Positions 1-12,384 of a stretch of DNA of 64,000 bases are shown piece after piece; the first letter of the stretch is position 1; each line of letters opens with the position of its first letter. The stretch covers positions 140,059,639-140,123,638 of the forward strand of contig NC_045437.1 of the NCBI RefSeq assembly GCF_002776525.5, given 5' to 3'. The translations under genes and the position numbers were made by a program. The notes beneath the pieces were generated by a model. That model worked only from the letters and a program-made list of their open reading frames with translations. It made no database searches and was not told the DNA's origin. This stretch comes from Piliocolobus tephrosceles (taxonomy: Eukaryota > Chordata > Mammalia > Primates > Cercopithecidae).

Positions 1-453
1 TCTCAGGGATTCTTCTGTGATACACTTTGCAGTAGGTACCACAGTCATCCTCACTTTAGGGCAACTGAGGCTCAGAGAGGTTTAGATGTCTCCCCAGACC
101 ACACTGGTGGTGAGGGGGCTGGGCTTCCAAGCAAGATTCCCCGACTCCAGAGCCGGTGCGGGTCACCCTCCTGGGGCTCACTCAGTCCTTGACCCCAGCA
201 TCGGTCCCAAGACTGCCCAGCACCGCATACCATTGGGTGACAGCCAGTAACAGTCACTTTCCTGGCCCCTGCCAGGAAGAGCACCCCCAAACCGTCCACA
301 AAAAAGGGAGCACTGATGCAGAAGCTTGCATCCTGGGTTCTTGGCCTCACCATGCCACTAGCAAGTGTGCGGGGTTCCTTCTCTAAGGACATGGTTCTTT
401 ACTTGTGAAGTAGAGATCGCCATTTAACTCAACTGTGAGGATCACATGATATT
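1..453. other. Intergenic sequence with a MIR-like core
   Basis: A MIR-type core (gcaactgaggctcagagagg) is visible at about 40-130. I recognise no exon. The human map places SYNPO somewhere beyond this side, but nothing here can be tied to it. Confidence 0.4.
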
Positions 454-856
454 AAAGGATGTGAGAGGGTATGCACCATGGAATACTATGCAGCCATAAA
501 AAAGGATGAGTTCATGTCCTTTGTAGGGATATGGATGAAGCTGGAAACCATCATTCTGAGCAAACTATCGCAAGGACAGGAAACCGAACACCGCATGTTC
601 TCACTCATAGGTGGGAATTGAACAATGAGAACACTTGTACACAGGGTGGGGAACATCACACACCAGGGCCTGTCATAGGGTGGGGGCAGGGGAGAGGGAT
701 AACATTAGGAGATATACCTAATGTAAATGACGAGTTAATGGGTGCAGCACACAAACATGGCACATGTATACATATGTAACAAACCTGCGCGTTGTATACA
801 TGTTCCTTAGAACTTAAAGTATTTAAAAATAAAAAAAGAAAAAGGATGTGAGAGGG
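454..856 (+). mobile_element. 5'-truncated L1 (L1PA-like 3' end) with target-site duplications
   Basis: Positions 470-840 hold the end of L1 ORF2 and the 3' UTR (ggaatactatgcagccat, then the ggtgcagcacacaaacatgg landmark) with an A-rich tail. The 16-bp direct repeat aaaggatgtgagaggg flanks it at 454-469 and 841-856. This is target-primed reverse transcription with heavy 5' truncation. It has no coding capacity. Confidence 0.93.
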
Positions 857-2034
857 GCTTTGCCCGGTACATGGTGATTTCCCTGTCTGGAATTTTGTGT
901 CGAGAATGGATCCTGGCATTAAATCCTGTCTGGGTTCCAACAGGCCCTGACAGGCCTCCTTGCCAATGGGTGGCCCTCGGTGTAACCTGCATCCGGCTCC
1001 AGAATCAGCTTCCTGAACAAGTCCTCCCATGTCGACACCCCTGCAATAAACCGACAGCAGGTCCCCCGGCCATATGAGGGGCTAGAGGGGATTGATTCAA
1101 GGTCCCTGTGAACCTGGCCCCGACCTCAACTTCCCCCTCCTTCCCAACCCAAACCCCCCACGATGTCAGCCTGCACCTTCAGGCCTCTGGGGACCCCTCC
1201 CTCCCCACCACCGTCAGCAGCCTCTGCCTTCCACTGCCGCCATCAGCTTGCTGATGTGGGAAGTCCATGAGCTGTATTGTCTGCACATGGAACTCGCTGT
1301 TGGTAACAGTTCAGAGGCCTTTTTAGAAAGGGGATTTCGTAGGAGTTCTGGGCTGGGCTCTGCATTAGGAAGCTTTCCAGGCAGGTGGGAGGTTATTATC
1401 TGGATACTAATCATCTCATAAAATAATAAGAAAACCGCCATTGATGGAGCACTTCCTCTGTGCTGGGCACGGTGCTAAGCGTTTCACATGCACCATACAT
1501 GCATTCCTGACAGCCTCAGAAAGCTGGTAGGGAGGCCGAACTGTTTGCTGAAAGCGCCCCAGCCTGTCCGTGGTAGGGTGGGTATTTAAGTGTGTCCTAC
1601 GAGTATGGCCTGCTACCTCCAGCCTATGCCCTTCACAGCAGCACAGACTGGCTCTGGGGGCAGCATTGTCTGTGCCTGGTGACAGGATGAGCCCCTGGAG
1701 GAGTGAGACAGCCTCAGTCTTGTCTTTCCCCTTGCAGCAGTGCTGACTGCCGTGCTCGTTCTGAACTGGCATTTGTGAACATTTGCTGCCTGGTTAGACT
1801 CTCAGATGGAAGGAGGTAGTGTGTGTTTCTCTGTGGGCGGGGAACACCGCTTCCTTGGCCTGGCGAGCCCTGCCCAACCTACGTGGAGCCCATGACCACG
1901 GTGTGTTGCGAGGGCAGTGAGTGTTCACAGGCAAGACCCCACTACTGAGGAGCGTGAGGGTTTTGACCCACGCTGTTTCTGATCCAGGGAAGTTTGCCCC
2001 TCATTCCCACCCCCAGGAAGTCACTATATTCATG
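857..2034. other. Intergenic sequence, no gene recognised
   Basis: This is unique DNA except for a MIR-like piece at about 1415-1535 (ctgtgctgggcacggtgctaag). Open frames are short and show no recognisable domain. Confidence 0.5.
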
Positions 2035-2670
2035 CCAAATTTAGTGTGGTCCGGGTGTGGTGGCTCACGCCTGTAATCCCAGCATTTTGGGAGGCTGAGG
2101 TGGGCAGATCACTTGAGGTCAGGAGTTCAAGACCAGCCTGGGCAAGATGGTGAAACTCTTGTCTCTACTAAAAATACAAAAATTAACCAGGCATGGTGGC
2201 ATGCACCTGTAGTCCCAACTACTCAGGAGGCTGAGGCAGGAGAATCACTTGAACTCAGGAAGCGGAGGTTGCAGTAAGCAAAGATTGTGCCACTATACTC
2301 CAGCCTGGGTGACAGAGCAAGACTCTGTCTCAAAAAAAAAAAAAAAAAAAGCTGGCCGGGCACAGTGGTTCACGCCTGTAATCCCAACACTTTGGGAGGC
2401 CAAAGCCGGTGGATCACCTGAGGTCAGGAGTTCCAGACCAGCCTGACCAACATGGAGAAACCCCGTCTCTACTAAAAATACAAAAAATTAGCCGGGCGTG
2501 GTGGCGCACGCCTGTAATCCCAGCTACTCCAGAGGCTGAGGCGGGAGAATCACTTGAACCTGGGAGGCGGAGGTTGCGGTGAGCCAAGATTGCACCATTG
2601 CACTCCAGTCTGGGCAACAAGAGCAAAACTCCATCTCAAAAACAAAACAACAAAACCAAATTTAGTGTGG
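2035..2670 (+). mobile_element. Head-to-tail Alu pair inside one target-site duplication
   Basis: Two full-length Alus, 2050-2350 and 2351-2655, both run forward. The 15-bp repeat ccaaatttagtgtgg occurs only outside the pair, at 2035-2049 and 2656-2670. The second Alu therefore probably inserted into the A-tail of the first. Confidence 0.9.
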
Positions 2671-5600
2671 ACATTCAATCAGCACAGCACACTATGTCCC
2701 AGAACTCTTGGGCTCACTGAGCCTCCTATGTATGTTGATGGTAAAGGATGGGAGACAGCCGAGAGGTGCAATGTCTAAGAAAACAGTCCTTGAGCAATGG
2801 GCTCAGAGTAAGAAGCGTTAAATGGAGACTTGACGAAACAGGAAGCTCCAAAGCCCACTGTCTGCCACTAGCCAACTTAGCAGAAGCCACAGGAAGACAG
2901 CAGGATTGTCTTAATTTCCCAAGGAAGGCATATTGAGACACAGCACTAGGTCCCCAACCCTCACTATCAAGCAGGTGCCAGCCCTACCAGCCAGGTTCCC
3001 CTTCTAGAGTTCAGAATGTGGATAGAAGTCATGAGGTTTTCCAGCTCTTGCAAATGGCTGGGCACACGATGGGGCCCGTGGGTGTGAAATGCGTACACTA
3101 TCTTCCCTTACCTTCCAGCCTCCTTGCCCTGACTTGGGTCTTTGCATCAGGGATCTGAGCCCGTGCAGGAGGTGGCAGCCTCTTCTGGGTCCCCTACCCT
3201 TGCTCAGCAGGAGACACTGCTCACCAGACACATTCTGGGACCCAGGGACCTCAAGAAGATACCCTGGACTGTGGGAGGGGTGGATCACTGGCCCAGGAAC
3301 CTTCATCTCTGGCAGAGCAACCTTCACCAGGGCCCCCTCTGACACATGAGCCGTCCTGATCAGATCACTGGTAATTGAGTTGCCTTGGGGGGTAAATTCC
3401 ATCCAGATGTGGAGGGCGGGGTGGACTTCCTGAGCAGAGCAGGGGCGGGGCACTGATACATGGGGCCAGTCTGTCAACTCACCAAGTACCTAGGAGGCCT
3501 GGGATGGAGCATCATCTTCTGAAAAAGCCAGATGTAGAATTTCAAGGCCAGGATATCTGAGTCCAGCCTTCTTAGTGAGCAGATAAGGAAACTGAGGCCT
3601 AGAGAGCCTACAGAACAAAAGGGATTAGTCCCACAGTGACTGCTGGATTTGTGGGATCAGAATTCCAGATCTCCTATCTGGCCAGATCTCTTCTCTGGGG
3701 GTGTTTAGGGGAAAGTCGGCAGGGTGGCCCCCTCCCCCAGGAATCTCCATCAAGCCCTGGATTTGGAGGTCAGGAGTAGGGGTCAGGAGCAGAGAATCTG
3801 TGGTTGGGGGAGGCTCTAATCACCTCCAGCTTAAACCCCCAAACCATAGAGAGCTGTGTTTTATTTGCAGAGATTGTGGGGACAGAGGAGAAAAGAGTCT
3901 AGGGGCAAGCCTGTGAACAAGACTTCCCCCCAACCCACCTGCCCTTGCAGGGTCATGGGAGAGCCTGTGGCCTGGGCCTCTTTTCCCAGGGGAGGCCCCT
4001 CCATGCTTCTCTCCTTTGAGAAGAGCCGCTGGGCCACATACCTTCCTGGCTCCTTTGGGCCGACTTACGGGAAGGCAGGAAGGGGCCAGCCAGCTAGGGG
4101 GGTGGGGGGCATGAGAACTTGGAGAGAATGAGAGGAAATGAGGGGGGAGTGGGCTGGGGTGGGGGGAGATTAAGAAGGGAATTTTTTTCCTCCTGCCTCA
4201 TGTTTTGGCTGCCTTAGTGTGAACATGTCTAGGCGCCTTATCGCGAAGGCCAGCACAGTCTGCATGAGAAAGAAAATAGTGTCTGCAGCGGAGAAAATTA
4301 CATCTTGATAAAATAGCCCTTTGGAATGACATTGTGGGTCTCTTATCAGCGAGTGGCTAGGCCTTACATACCTCTTGTCTGCCTGTCCCCAGGCCCCCAG
4401 ATCCCTCCTTTTCTTCTCTCTCTTCCCTGTCTCCTGACTCCCAAAGCCTACCCAGAAAGTGGCCTACGCTGAAACTGTCAGCGAAGTGTGGAAACCCAAG
4501 TTCTAGTCCTGTCGCTCCTGATGCTGTGAGACCTGAGCCAAGTTCTTCTCCTCGCTGGGCCTCTGTTTCCCTTCAGTGAAGAACAGGGAAAGGTGGAGGA
4601 ACAAGATGGTTTCTGAAGATCCTTCCAGCATTAGCATCTCACAGTGCTGACATTTTCATACTTGGTGATTCTATATGTTTTGAACTTTTCCAACCTCTTC
4701 CCAAATGCCATCGCATGCTAAATGTCTACAATCTAAAATGTGTAAATCCCCTTCATTTCCATTAGACACATGAAGTTCTCACTTTATCCTGAGGTAAAGC
4801 TACCCAACCCAGAGTCTCTGCAGCTCAGAAGAGGGTCTGCCTTAGCTTCCACCTGAGAAGTCTTGCAACAGCACGAGGTCTTCCAATTTTTTAGGCATAA
4901 ATATTTTCTTCCTCAAAATATTTCCTACATGGAAATCCATATAAAATAGCAGACAAGTGAAGGCATCATGCTTGCTTCATCCCATCCCCCTCATCCTCCA
5001 CATCTGCTTCCCTCAGGCCTCTGACCTCCTTCCACAGCATCCGAGGCCCCACTGAAACCCCTTGCAAACTTCTGGGGCAGCGGATGGAAGTCTGGACATA
5101 GCGGCAAGAGTCCCGCTCAACCATTACGTTGCTGTGCAAACTTGGAAGAGACTTTCTCCCTCTCTGAGCCTCAGTTTTTATCATCTGAAAAAAACTGAGG
5201 AGAGTGTTCACCAAGCCCACCTCCCCAGGTTGTTCAGGGATAAACTAAGTGGTAAATAGGAAAGTGCTCTGTGAACTAAAAGACTTGATGATGATGAGAG
5301 AACTTGTAGTCTGCAAATGTGAGGCCCGGGAAAGCTTTTAGTGACCATCTGTGCAATTCCTTCTTCTTACAGTTGGGGAGACTGAGGCCCAGGGAGAGGG
5401 GAAGGAATTTGACAAAGGCCACACAGTGAGATGGCAGCAGATCCAGGGGCAGGTGGAGGGACCCACGCCGTCTATCAGGAAGGCCTGTTGGTAGGTTGGG
5501 GGGGAAACTGGTTGCTTTTTAGGGATCCTGCCCAGCTTGAGGATTTGCTCTGACCTCTCTGAGCTACTCAGAGTCTGGGTTTTCCCCTCTTCCAGCCTCC

Positions 5601-6174
5601 TGGCTTTGCAAGGCAGGGATGGGGAGAAAGCCCCTTTGTGTAGCAGCCAAGCCCCAGCTCTGACCCAAGTTTTTGTTCCCTAAAGATCTTCCCCTGGCAG
5701 AGAAGCCTCAATCTGCACTGCCCCAGTCCCACTTGGCCAGGCTTCCCTGCCACCTTCCACACCACCCTCAAGCCGCAAGTCTTGGCCCACACACAGGATT
5801 CCACAGAGCGCCTCTGTCCTCTGGCCATCTGGATGGCAGGGCGGGAGCTAACAGACGTCTGCAGGCTGAAGAAGGATAGCACCAGGGCCAGCATGGCCAT
5901 GCAGGGTACCCCCCTTCACCCAGCAGGGACACCCCCTGCCCCACTTCATTATCACCTCACTTTGTGAAGCTTTATTATTCCAGAACCAAGCACTGCCAGA
6001 GCTGGCAGCCCCCTAAGTCTTCCATGACTTGTACCTACATAGCTCTGAAACCGCCATTCCACTGACCACACACTGCCCATTTACCCACCAAACCCAGACA
6101 CTGCCTCTGGATTCTTCTTATCACAGTTCCAGCAGCACTGGCCAACCAGAACAGACACAAATGTTTTTATTGTT
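2671..6174. other. Intergenic sequence with MIR remnants
   Basis: MIR-like cores are visible at about 3555-3680, 4490-4650, 5085-5260 and 5355-5455. A non-repetitive AT/GC-mixed block with GATA motifs lies at 4190-4360 and is listed separately. No gene is recognised. Confidence 0.45.
4190..4360. promoter_or_regulatory. Candidate distal enhancer with three GATA motifs
   Basis: Within about 115 bp there are three GATA-factor core motifs: CTTATC at 4237-4242, TTGATAA at 4305-4311 and CTTATCAG at 4342-4349. They sit in sequence that resembles no repeat I know. Motif clustering suggests a regulatory element but does not establish one; conservation would decide. Confidence 0.25.
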
Positions 6175-6491
6175 AGAAATAGGCCACGCCCTGGGCGTGC
6201 TGGCTCATGCCTGTAATCCCAGAACCTTGGGAGGCCCAAGTCGGGGGACTACTTGAGCCCAGGAGTTCGAGACCAGCCTGGGCAGTGAGGCAAAACCCCA
6301 TCTCTAAAAAACACGAAAATTAGCCAGTGTGGTGGTGAACGCCTGTAGTCCCAGCTACTTGGGAGGCGGAGGTGGGAGGATGGTTTGAACATGGGAGGCA
6401 GAGGTTGCAGTGAACCGAGATCATACCACTGCACTCCAGCCTGGAAGACAGAGCAAGACCCTGTCTCAAAAAACTAAAAAGAAATAGGCCA
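6175..6491 (+). mobile_element. Alu with target-site duplications
   Basis: A diverged full-length Alu at 6187-6479 ends in an A-rich tail. It is flanked by agaaataggcca at 6175-6186 and 6480-6491. Confidence 0.9.
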
Positions 6492-7566
6492 AGTCACTCC
6501 GGAATATATAAAACAGAGCTAAGGCTCAGAAGGGAAAGGAGTGTTGCCTGAAGCTGCACAACAAATAAGGGACTGAGTAGGGAACAGAACCCAGGTCTCC
6601 GGGGGTCCGCCTGCAACTCCTGCAGACTCAGCATCCAAAAGCTCAGAAAGGAGCTTCCCTCTCTGTCCTGGCTCTGCTCTGGCCCCAGCTCCCAGGACAA
6701 ACCTCATTCTTACTCCCTGCCTGAAGATAGCACACAAGTCAGGGCCGCCAGGCATGCCCTGGTCTGGGGGTCTAAGGCCATTTCTCTTCAAATGAGAAAG
6801 CCAGAGACCAGGCCATAAGAGGGAGAATTCAAAGAAGTGGGTCTATTCAGACTCCAGTGGGCTACCAATACAACTCTAAAGGACTGTCCCGGCACCGAGG
6901 GGAGCACTTTGTTCAGAAGGCAGCGGTAAATCTACAGAGACGTAACAGGAAGGCAGGTTTCTGTTCAGCCTAAGGAAGAGCTTCCTAAGCTGCCCAGTGA
7001 TGGAAAGACATACCTTGGTAGGTGGTGAGCACCCTACCACTGGACACAAGGTTCAGATGCCCACATGGGGTGGGCAGGACTTGTAGGTGGTATTAGAGGA
7101 GATGCCCTTAAAAGCCCTTTTCCATCTTGAGAGGGTGTGATTTGGGCAAACACACTCAGTTACTCAAGCTCACAAACCATAGTCACTTAAACACAAGATC
7201 CCCTGTCTTCTGAAAGAAGGGTCAAGACTTAATACCTGAGGAGTGTCCTCTGTCCTTCAGGCCATGGCTCAATGGGAGGAAGGGTGCTTGGACTCCAAGA
7301 TTGCTGTCTTACACTAGCTGGCCTGTGGGTCCAGCCCCAATGCCTCCTTCTCCTGCATGGAACCTTCAGAATTTCCCCCATTTGGAATGTTCTTAACCTA
7401 CTTGCAGATTCCCACACTAGCATGTTTTGTTGGTTTAATTCCACCTTGAATCAGAACAGTGTTTCTCAAGATTTTTTTTTCTTGGTGGCATAGGGACATG
7501 GAAATATCCAATATCACTTAGCAGTGAGAAAGCTGTTCCTTTAAAAACTCTCTTTCATTCATCGAG
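6492..7566. other. Intergenic sequence, no gene recognised
   Basis: A MIR-like stretch lies at about 6515-6610. The rest shows no recognisable repeat or exon. Confidence 0.4.
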
Positions 7567-8100
7567 GGTGGGGTTGCCAGATTCAGCAAGTACAAATACA
7601 GGAGACCAGTTAATTTGAATTTCAGATAAACAACAAATAACTTTTTTCAGGGTAAGTAGGGCCTCCACAATATTTAGGATATATACTAAAAAATTATTCA
7701 TTGTTTATCTGAAATTCAAACCTAATGAGCATCTTGCATTTTTTCTTCTTCTTCTTTTTTTTTTTTTTGATGGTTTTGTTGTTTTGTTTTGTTTTGTTTT
7801 TGAGATGGAGTTTTGCTCTTGTCGCCCAGGCTGAAGTGCAATAGTGCAATCTCGGCTCACTGCAACCTCCACCTCCCGGGTTCAAGCAATTGTCCCACCT
7901 CAGCCTCCTGAGTAGCTGGGATTACAGGCATGCACCACCATGCCCATCTAATTTTGTATTTTTAATAGAGACGGGGTTTCTCCATGTTGGTCAGGCTGGT
8001 CTCGAACTCGAGACCTCTGGTGATTCACCCACCTCGGCCTCCCAAAGTGCTGGGATTACAGGAGTGAGCCAGGGCATCTTGTATTTTATCTGGCAGAGCT
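7567..8100. mobile_element. Palindromic MITE-like element split by an Alu
   Basis: The 18-bp arm tttgaatttcagataaac at 7614-7631 is repeated as its exact reverse complement at 7703-7720. The outer parts also pair: gttgccagattcag near 7573 against atctggcagagc near 8088-8099. This is the pattern of a small non-autonomous DNA transposon made almost wholly of inverted repeats. An Alu interrupts the right arm. I cannot name the family with certainty. Confidence 0.6.
7729..8089 (-). mobile_element. Alu inserted in the palindromic element
   Basis: A reverse-oriented Alu at 7745-8073 begins with a long T-rich tail. Approximate target-site repeats gcatcttgcatttt (from 7729) and gcatcttgtatttt (from 8074) flank it. 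Confidence 0.85.
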
Positions 8101-10384
8101 AATCAAGAAGAAAGTCTTAGTTGGGTGCTAGCCTGTCTTTAACACAGCTCTGACACTTGTTAGTCTCTTTTTATCAGAGAGAGAGAGAGAGAACAAGTCT
8201 CAGGCTCTAGGTAAAATTTAACAACATTGTTTTGTTTTTATTGTATTTTATTTACATGGTTACTATGTATGGTGAGTGTTACCATCTTCCCTTTATAGTA
8301 GCAATATCAAATTCCCTTTGAAAGAAATGTATTCAGGTTTTAAAAAGTGAATCAATTTAAAGAAAACTGTTATGTAAGTAACATCACAGGCTCAATGCAG
8401 TTGTGACAAAAAACAGGAAGGCGAAGGCCAAGAGACCAAGGCTTGGGGCTACCTGAGAAGGTGCTTCTGCCCTTTCCCATCTGTGAACTCCAGGGTCCCT
8501 TCCTCCCCTGCCCTGTCCCTGGTCCCACACAGGCTTGATGGCTGGAATTCTGCAGCCCCCGGGGCCGGCCTGCAGGAAGTGCTGGGGGCTTGGCTGTGCA
8601 TGCTGCAACTCTGGGGGAGAGGTTTCAGTCCATTCCCCATCACCGAGGTCCCCAGAGCCCCTTTATACAAAACAGCCTCCCCGTCCCGGGCTCGACTTCA
8701 GAGGGGCTGTTTCTGAGGAGGCAGCCGCCAGGGACTTCTCAATGTGTTTCCAAGTCAAATCCCAGCCTTTTCAGCTTTGCCAAGACCCACCCCCCTCTTC
8801 CACTCTGGCTGCCTCCAGGAGTCAGGGCTGCAGGCCATGTCCTCCAGACACCCCTCCCCCACCTACCAGACCTTCCGGCCCAGACACCATTAGTGCCCCC
8901 AACCCAGGCCTGACACCTTTGCCTCATCTGTTCCCCACCCCCTCTAACCCTGAGGCTCAGAAAAGAGCCTTGGAATTAGAGGTAGGGGCTTGGAGGGGGG
9001 CAGAAAAGGAGCTAATTCCCTGGATTGCAGAGAAGGCCCCAGTCCCTTCTTAGACCAGGACTGGGGTCGGGACGGGGAGGTATAGCAGCAAGTCTATGCT
9101 GCACGAGCCTCTTCTCCTTAGAAGCCCCCTTCCCACTTCTTTATCGTCATCACCAGCAACAACGATAAGAGCCCTTCCTTTTCGAGACTCTTCACGTGTC
9201 AGGCACTGTGCTAAGTATTTTCTGTGAATCTTCTTATTGCACCCACACAGGGACCCTCTGAACTGAGAATTGCCATTATCTTATTTTAGAGAGGAAAAAG
9301 CTGAGGCTCGGTTGTGTTAAGTAACTTGCTCAAGATCACATAGCTAAAAGGGACAGAGCCCAGGATTTGAACCTACGCGGGGTGACTGCAGACACCCATA
9401 CAAGCGCCACCCTCAGATGCACAGTATCAGCCCCAAAAGACTTCTAGGACGTGAGGTGGGGAAACTGAGAAACCAGGAGACAGAGGCTGCCTACCAGGCT
9501 GGGTTTGACTCTGGTAGAAATCCCCTCTGCCGTCTCGTCCAGTGTCTGATCACCACCAGGGCTGAAGTGCCCTACCAATTTGCTGTGTGGCCTGGAGCAG
9601 CCCCTTGGCCCTCTCTGGGCCTCTGCATCCCCTTCTGAGCTCTATCTTAGAGGCTTCTCAGCTTGGCTGGCTGTGGTGGTCCCTCTGCCCCACTCCAGGG
9701 GCCTATGGTCCCAGCCAGGAGATGAGCCAGGGGAGCACGTACGGGAGAGGCATGGGGACCATCTCAGGCCTCATTCCCCTCTTGATCCTCAGCAAAGATG
9801 CTTCTTCCCAAGGCAGAGGCAGGCTCCAGCTCAGACATCAAAGAGCCTGTGCGGCTGGTGCTTTGATGGGAGCCTTGTAAAATAATAGGAAACATGAGGA
9901 TGACACTGTGCCCCAGCCCAAAGCGCAAGGCTTGGAAAAATGAAAAGAAGAAACTCTTGGCAGCCCTCCGTGCGGGCTTTGGCTGAACTTCGCTCCTTGC
10001 AGCTGTTGGCAGCCTGTCCTCTCCCCACCAGGTTGTTTGCAGCCACCCCCGGCGGGGATGTGGGTCCCTGCATGACTGGTGAACTGGGGACCTCTCCCCA
10101 CAGCAACTGGGGACCTCTCCCCACAGCAAAGGAACTTGTCTACTGGAATCCCTTTCTCCCAGGCTCCAGAGAGCACTACAGAGAGCACAGAGCTGGGGGC
10201 TTTGAAAAGGCTCACAGGGACTCTGAATAAACCCTCATTTGAAGATCCTTTAGTCCATCTCAGACCTGGAGCCTGTGTGGCTTATAATCCAATAATTTGC
10301 TCTTTCTACCCCCTGCCAAATGCATTAGCAGCAACTGACTAGACCACGGAGGCCTGTCATTCACCTGCTCTAAACCTTCTAGGT
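8101..10384. other. Intergenic sequence with a MIR and a small tandem repeat
   Basis: A MIR lies at about 9155-9385 (ggcactgtgctaag through acataggataagtaacttgctc-like core). A (GA)n run is at 8177-8192. GC-rich DNA at 8450-9050 has long open frames in several phases but no recognisable protein. Confidence 0.45.
10082..10127. repeat. Two exact copies of a 23-bp unit
   Basis: The unit starting aactggggacctctcc occurs at 10082-10104 and again at 10105-10127 with no mismatch. Confidence 0.95.
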
Positions 10385-11030
10385 AACAATGTGGTAACAC
10401 ATACTGAATTAAACGCATGTATCCTTTGACCAGCAATACCACTTTCTAGGAAGTTATCCAGCTGGCGCACCAGCCCACATGCTCAAAGGTGAATGCATGA
10501 GGATATGTTCATCACAGGATTGTTTGTGGAAGCAAATGGCTAGAAATGATGTCAAGTCCATTCGTAGGGATGGGTAATGAAATGCAGAGTGTCCATATGG
10601 CGGGACAGTAAGTGGGGGTAAAACCAATGAGATAGACCTACATGTACTGCTCAGAAATGATCTATAAGGCCAGGTGTGGTGGTTCATGCTTGTAATCCTA
10701 GGACTTTGGGAGGCTGATGTGGGTGGATCACTTGAGGTCAGGAGTTCAAGACCAGCCTGGCCAACATGGCCAAACCCCGTCTCTACTGAAAATACAAAAA
10801 AAATAGCTGGGTATGGTGGCACACGCCTGTAGTACCAGCTACCCAGGAGGCTGAGGCAGGAGAATTGCTTGAACCCAGGAGGCGGAGGTTGCAGTTAGCT
10901 AAGATCGCTCCACTGTACTCCAGCCTAGGCAACAGAGCGAGACTCCATCTCTAGAAAAAAAAAAAAATCTATAAAGCATACACTGGAACAGAGAATGGTG
11001 TGTATAGTACATTACTGTTTGGACGAACGG
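10385..11030 (+). mobile_element. Old L1 3'-end fragment interrupted by an Alu
   Basis: The text at 10385-10667 (cctttgaccagcaataccac; aggatatgttcatcacagg) and 10968-11030 resembles mammalian-wide L1 3' sequence. A full-length forward Alu at 10668-10967 interrupts it, with short atctataa repeats at its edges. Confidence 0.65.
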
Positions 11031-11418
11031 AGGCAGGATGGTGCACTTCCGGGTTCTTCTTCACCACCAACTCTTCCCGTGTGTGCGAGAATGCAGCTGA
11101 CGCCCGGGAAGGTACAGATTAATCAGGCATGCACCAGGTGATGTCAATCCAAGGAGACCAAGATTTACCTGGTGGCACCTGCGGAGCGCCCCTCCTCCCC
11201 CGACATGCCTGTGCCCCGCCTATTGCCCTTCCACTCCTAGAAAAGTCGCTCCCAGCAGATGCGCCGGGGGTGGGCTTTCTCAGCCCTCCGTCCTCTTGTC
11301 GGGACTGTATTAGAAACTCCACCCCCACCCCCAGCTCCGGTCCCTGAAGCTAGATGACCAAAGAATAAATTTGCAGTTTTGCTTTTAGCCTTGCCTACTC
11401 ACTGGTTCTTTTGTGCCC
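11031..11418 (+). other. Unassigned segment with AATAAA, possibly an LTR remnant
   Basis: The segment is GC-rich, then has AATAAA at 11364-11369 followed by a T-rich stretch, and stops at the 11419 gap. That arrangement is seen in solitary LTRs of endogenous retroviruses, but I find no clear TG...CA ends and recognise no family. It holds no retroviral gene. Confidence 0.25.
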
Positions 11419-11428
11419 NNNNNNNNNN
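11419..11428. other. Assembly gap (10 N)
   Basis: A run of ten N. The true missing length is unknown. Confidence 0.99.
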
Positions 11429-11686
11429 CACTCTGGTGGTCTTAGAAAAACAAATCAATTACCACTTACAAAAAGGAAGCAATGGAATACATTGAATCAA
11501 TATAGTCTCAAATATCACTCCATCTTAGACATACAAGACCTGTCAAAAGGGTTTGCTTCTCCAGAAGGAATTGGGAGAGGGGGAAGAAAAATTTATTTTT
11601 TACTAAACATTCAGTTGTATTGTTTGCTGCCTTTTTTTTTTTTTTTTTTTGTAAATAAGTGACAGTGTAATACAAACTTTTTAATG

Positions 11687-11796
11687 TCAAAAAGTTTGAA
11701 TGCCTTTGAAAAAACGGTTCCATATTCCACAGAGGATAAAGTCCAAAGCCCTCATTAGACTGACTTTATGGCCCCGGGAGCTCCTGGGAGCACCGC
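11687..11796 (+). repeat. Left arm of a diverged inverted repeat
   Basis: This stretch (key block ggttccatattcca, ataaagtccaaag) matches the reverse complement of 12281-12384 closely over about 90 bp. The shared sequence resembles an L2-type LINE end, so both arms may be separate copies of one repeat. Confidence 0.6.
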
Positions 11797-12280
11797 CCCA
11801 GCCTCCTCTTCTCTCCCCTGTCCCCTTCCTCCACCCCACCCCTAACCTTTGTCATATGGCAAGCTTTTTCTCCCCCACTCTCCTAGACAGACTGAGATCC
11901 CCTTCTCTCTGACTCCCACAATCCTGTGTCTGGGGGTCTGAGATGCTCAAGACCTACTTTCTTCCATGGCTGCTACAGAGGTCCTTCCCTTCCTGACATG
12001 TGGAGCCCCTTTTCCTCTGGGTGGGGACAGGCAGCTCCAGAGAAGGGGAATTTCCACCTGGCAGACACACCCCCAGCCTCAGAGGCTGGGGTTGCAGAAG
12101 TCCAGGGTAGGGAGAAAGTTCCAGGCAGGTTATGTGGTGCCAGAAACTCACTAAGGGCTCTTTGATAACACGCAGATTCCCCCGACCCCCAGGACACACC
12201 AGAGAGTGGAAAGTCATGCATGGATATATGGCCGGTGGCCAGGCTGGCTCAAGAGGGAGTTGGAGGCTGGTCCTCAGACC

Positions 12281-12384
12281 AGGATGGGAGGTCCCAGAAG
12301 CTCCCAGCGTCCGTAAAGTCAGGCTGAGGCCTTTGGACTTTATTCTCGATGGAATATGGAACCATGTTTTCACACTTTTTGAAA
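12281..12384 (-). repeat. Right arm of a diverged inverted repeat
   Basis: Reverse-complement partner of 11687-11796, with ctttggactttatt and tggaatatggaacc as its clearest matching blocks. The arms are separated by about 480 bp. Confidence 0.6.

Noticed and set aside
1..450. A SYNPO exon at the left edge
   Set aside because: Gene order makes SYNPO a plausible neighbour, but no recognisable coding or splice pattern is present.
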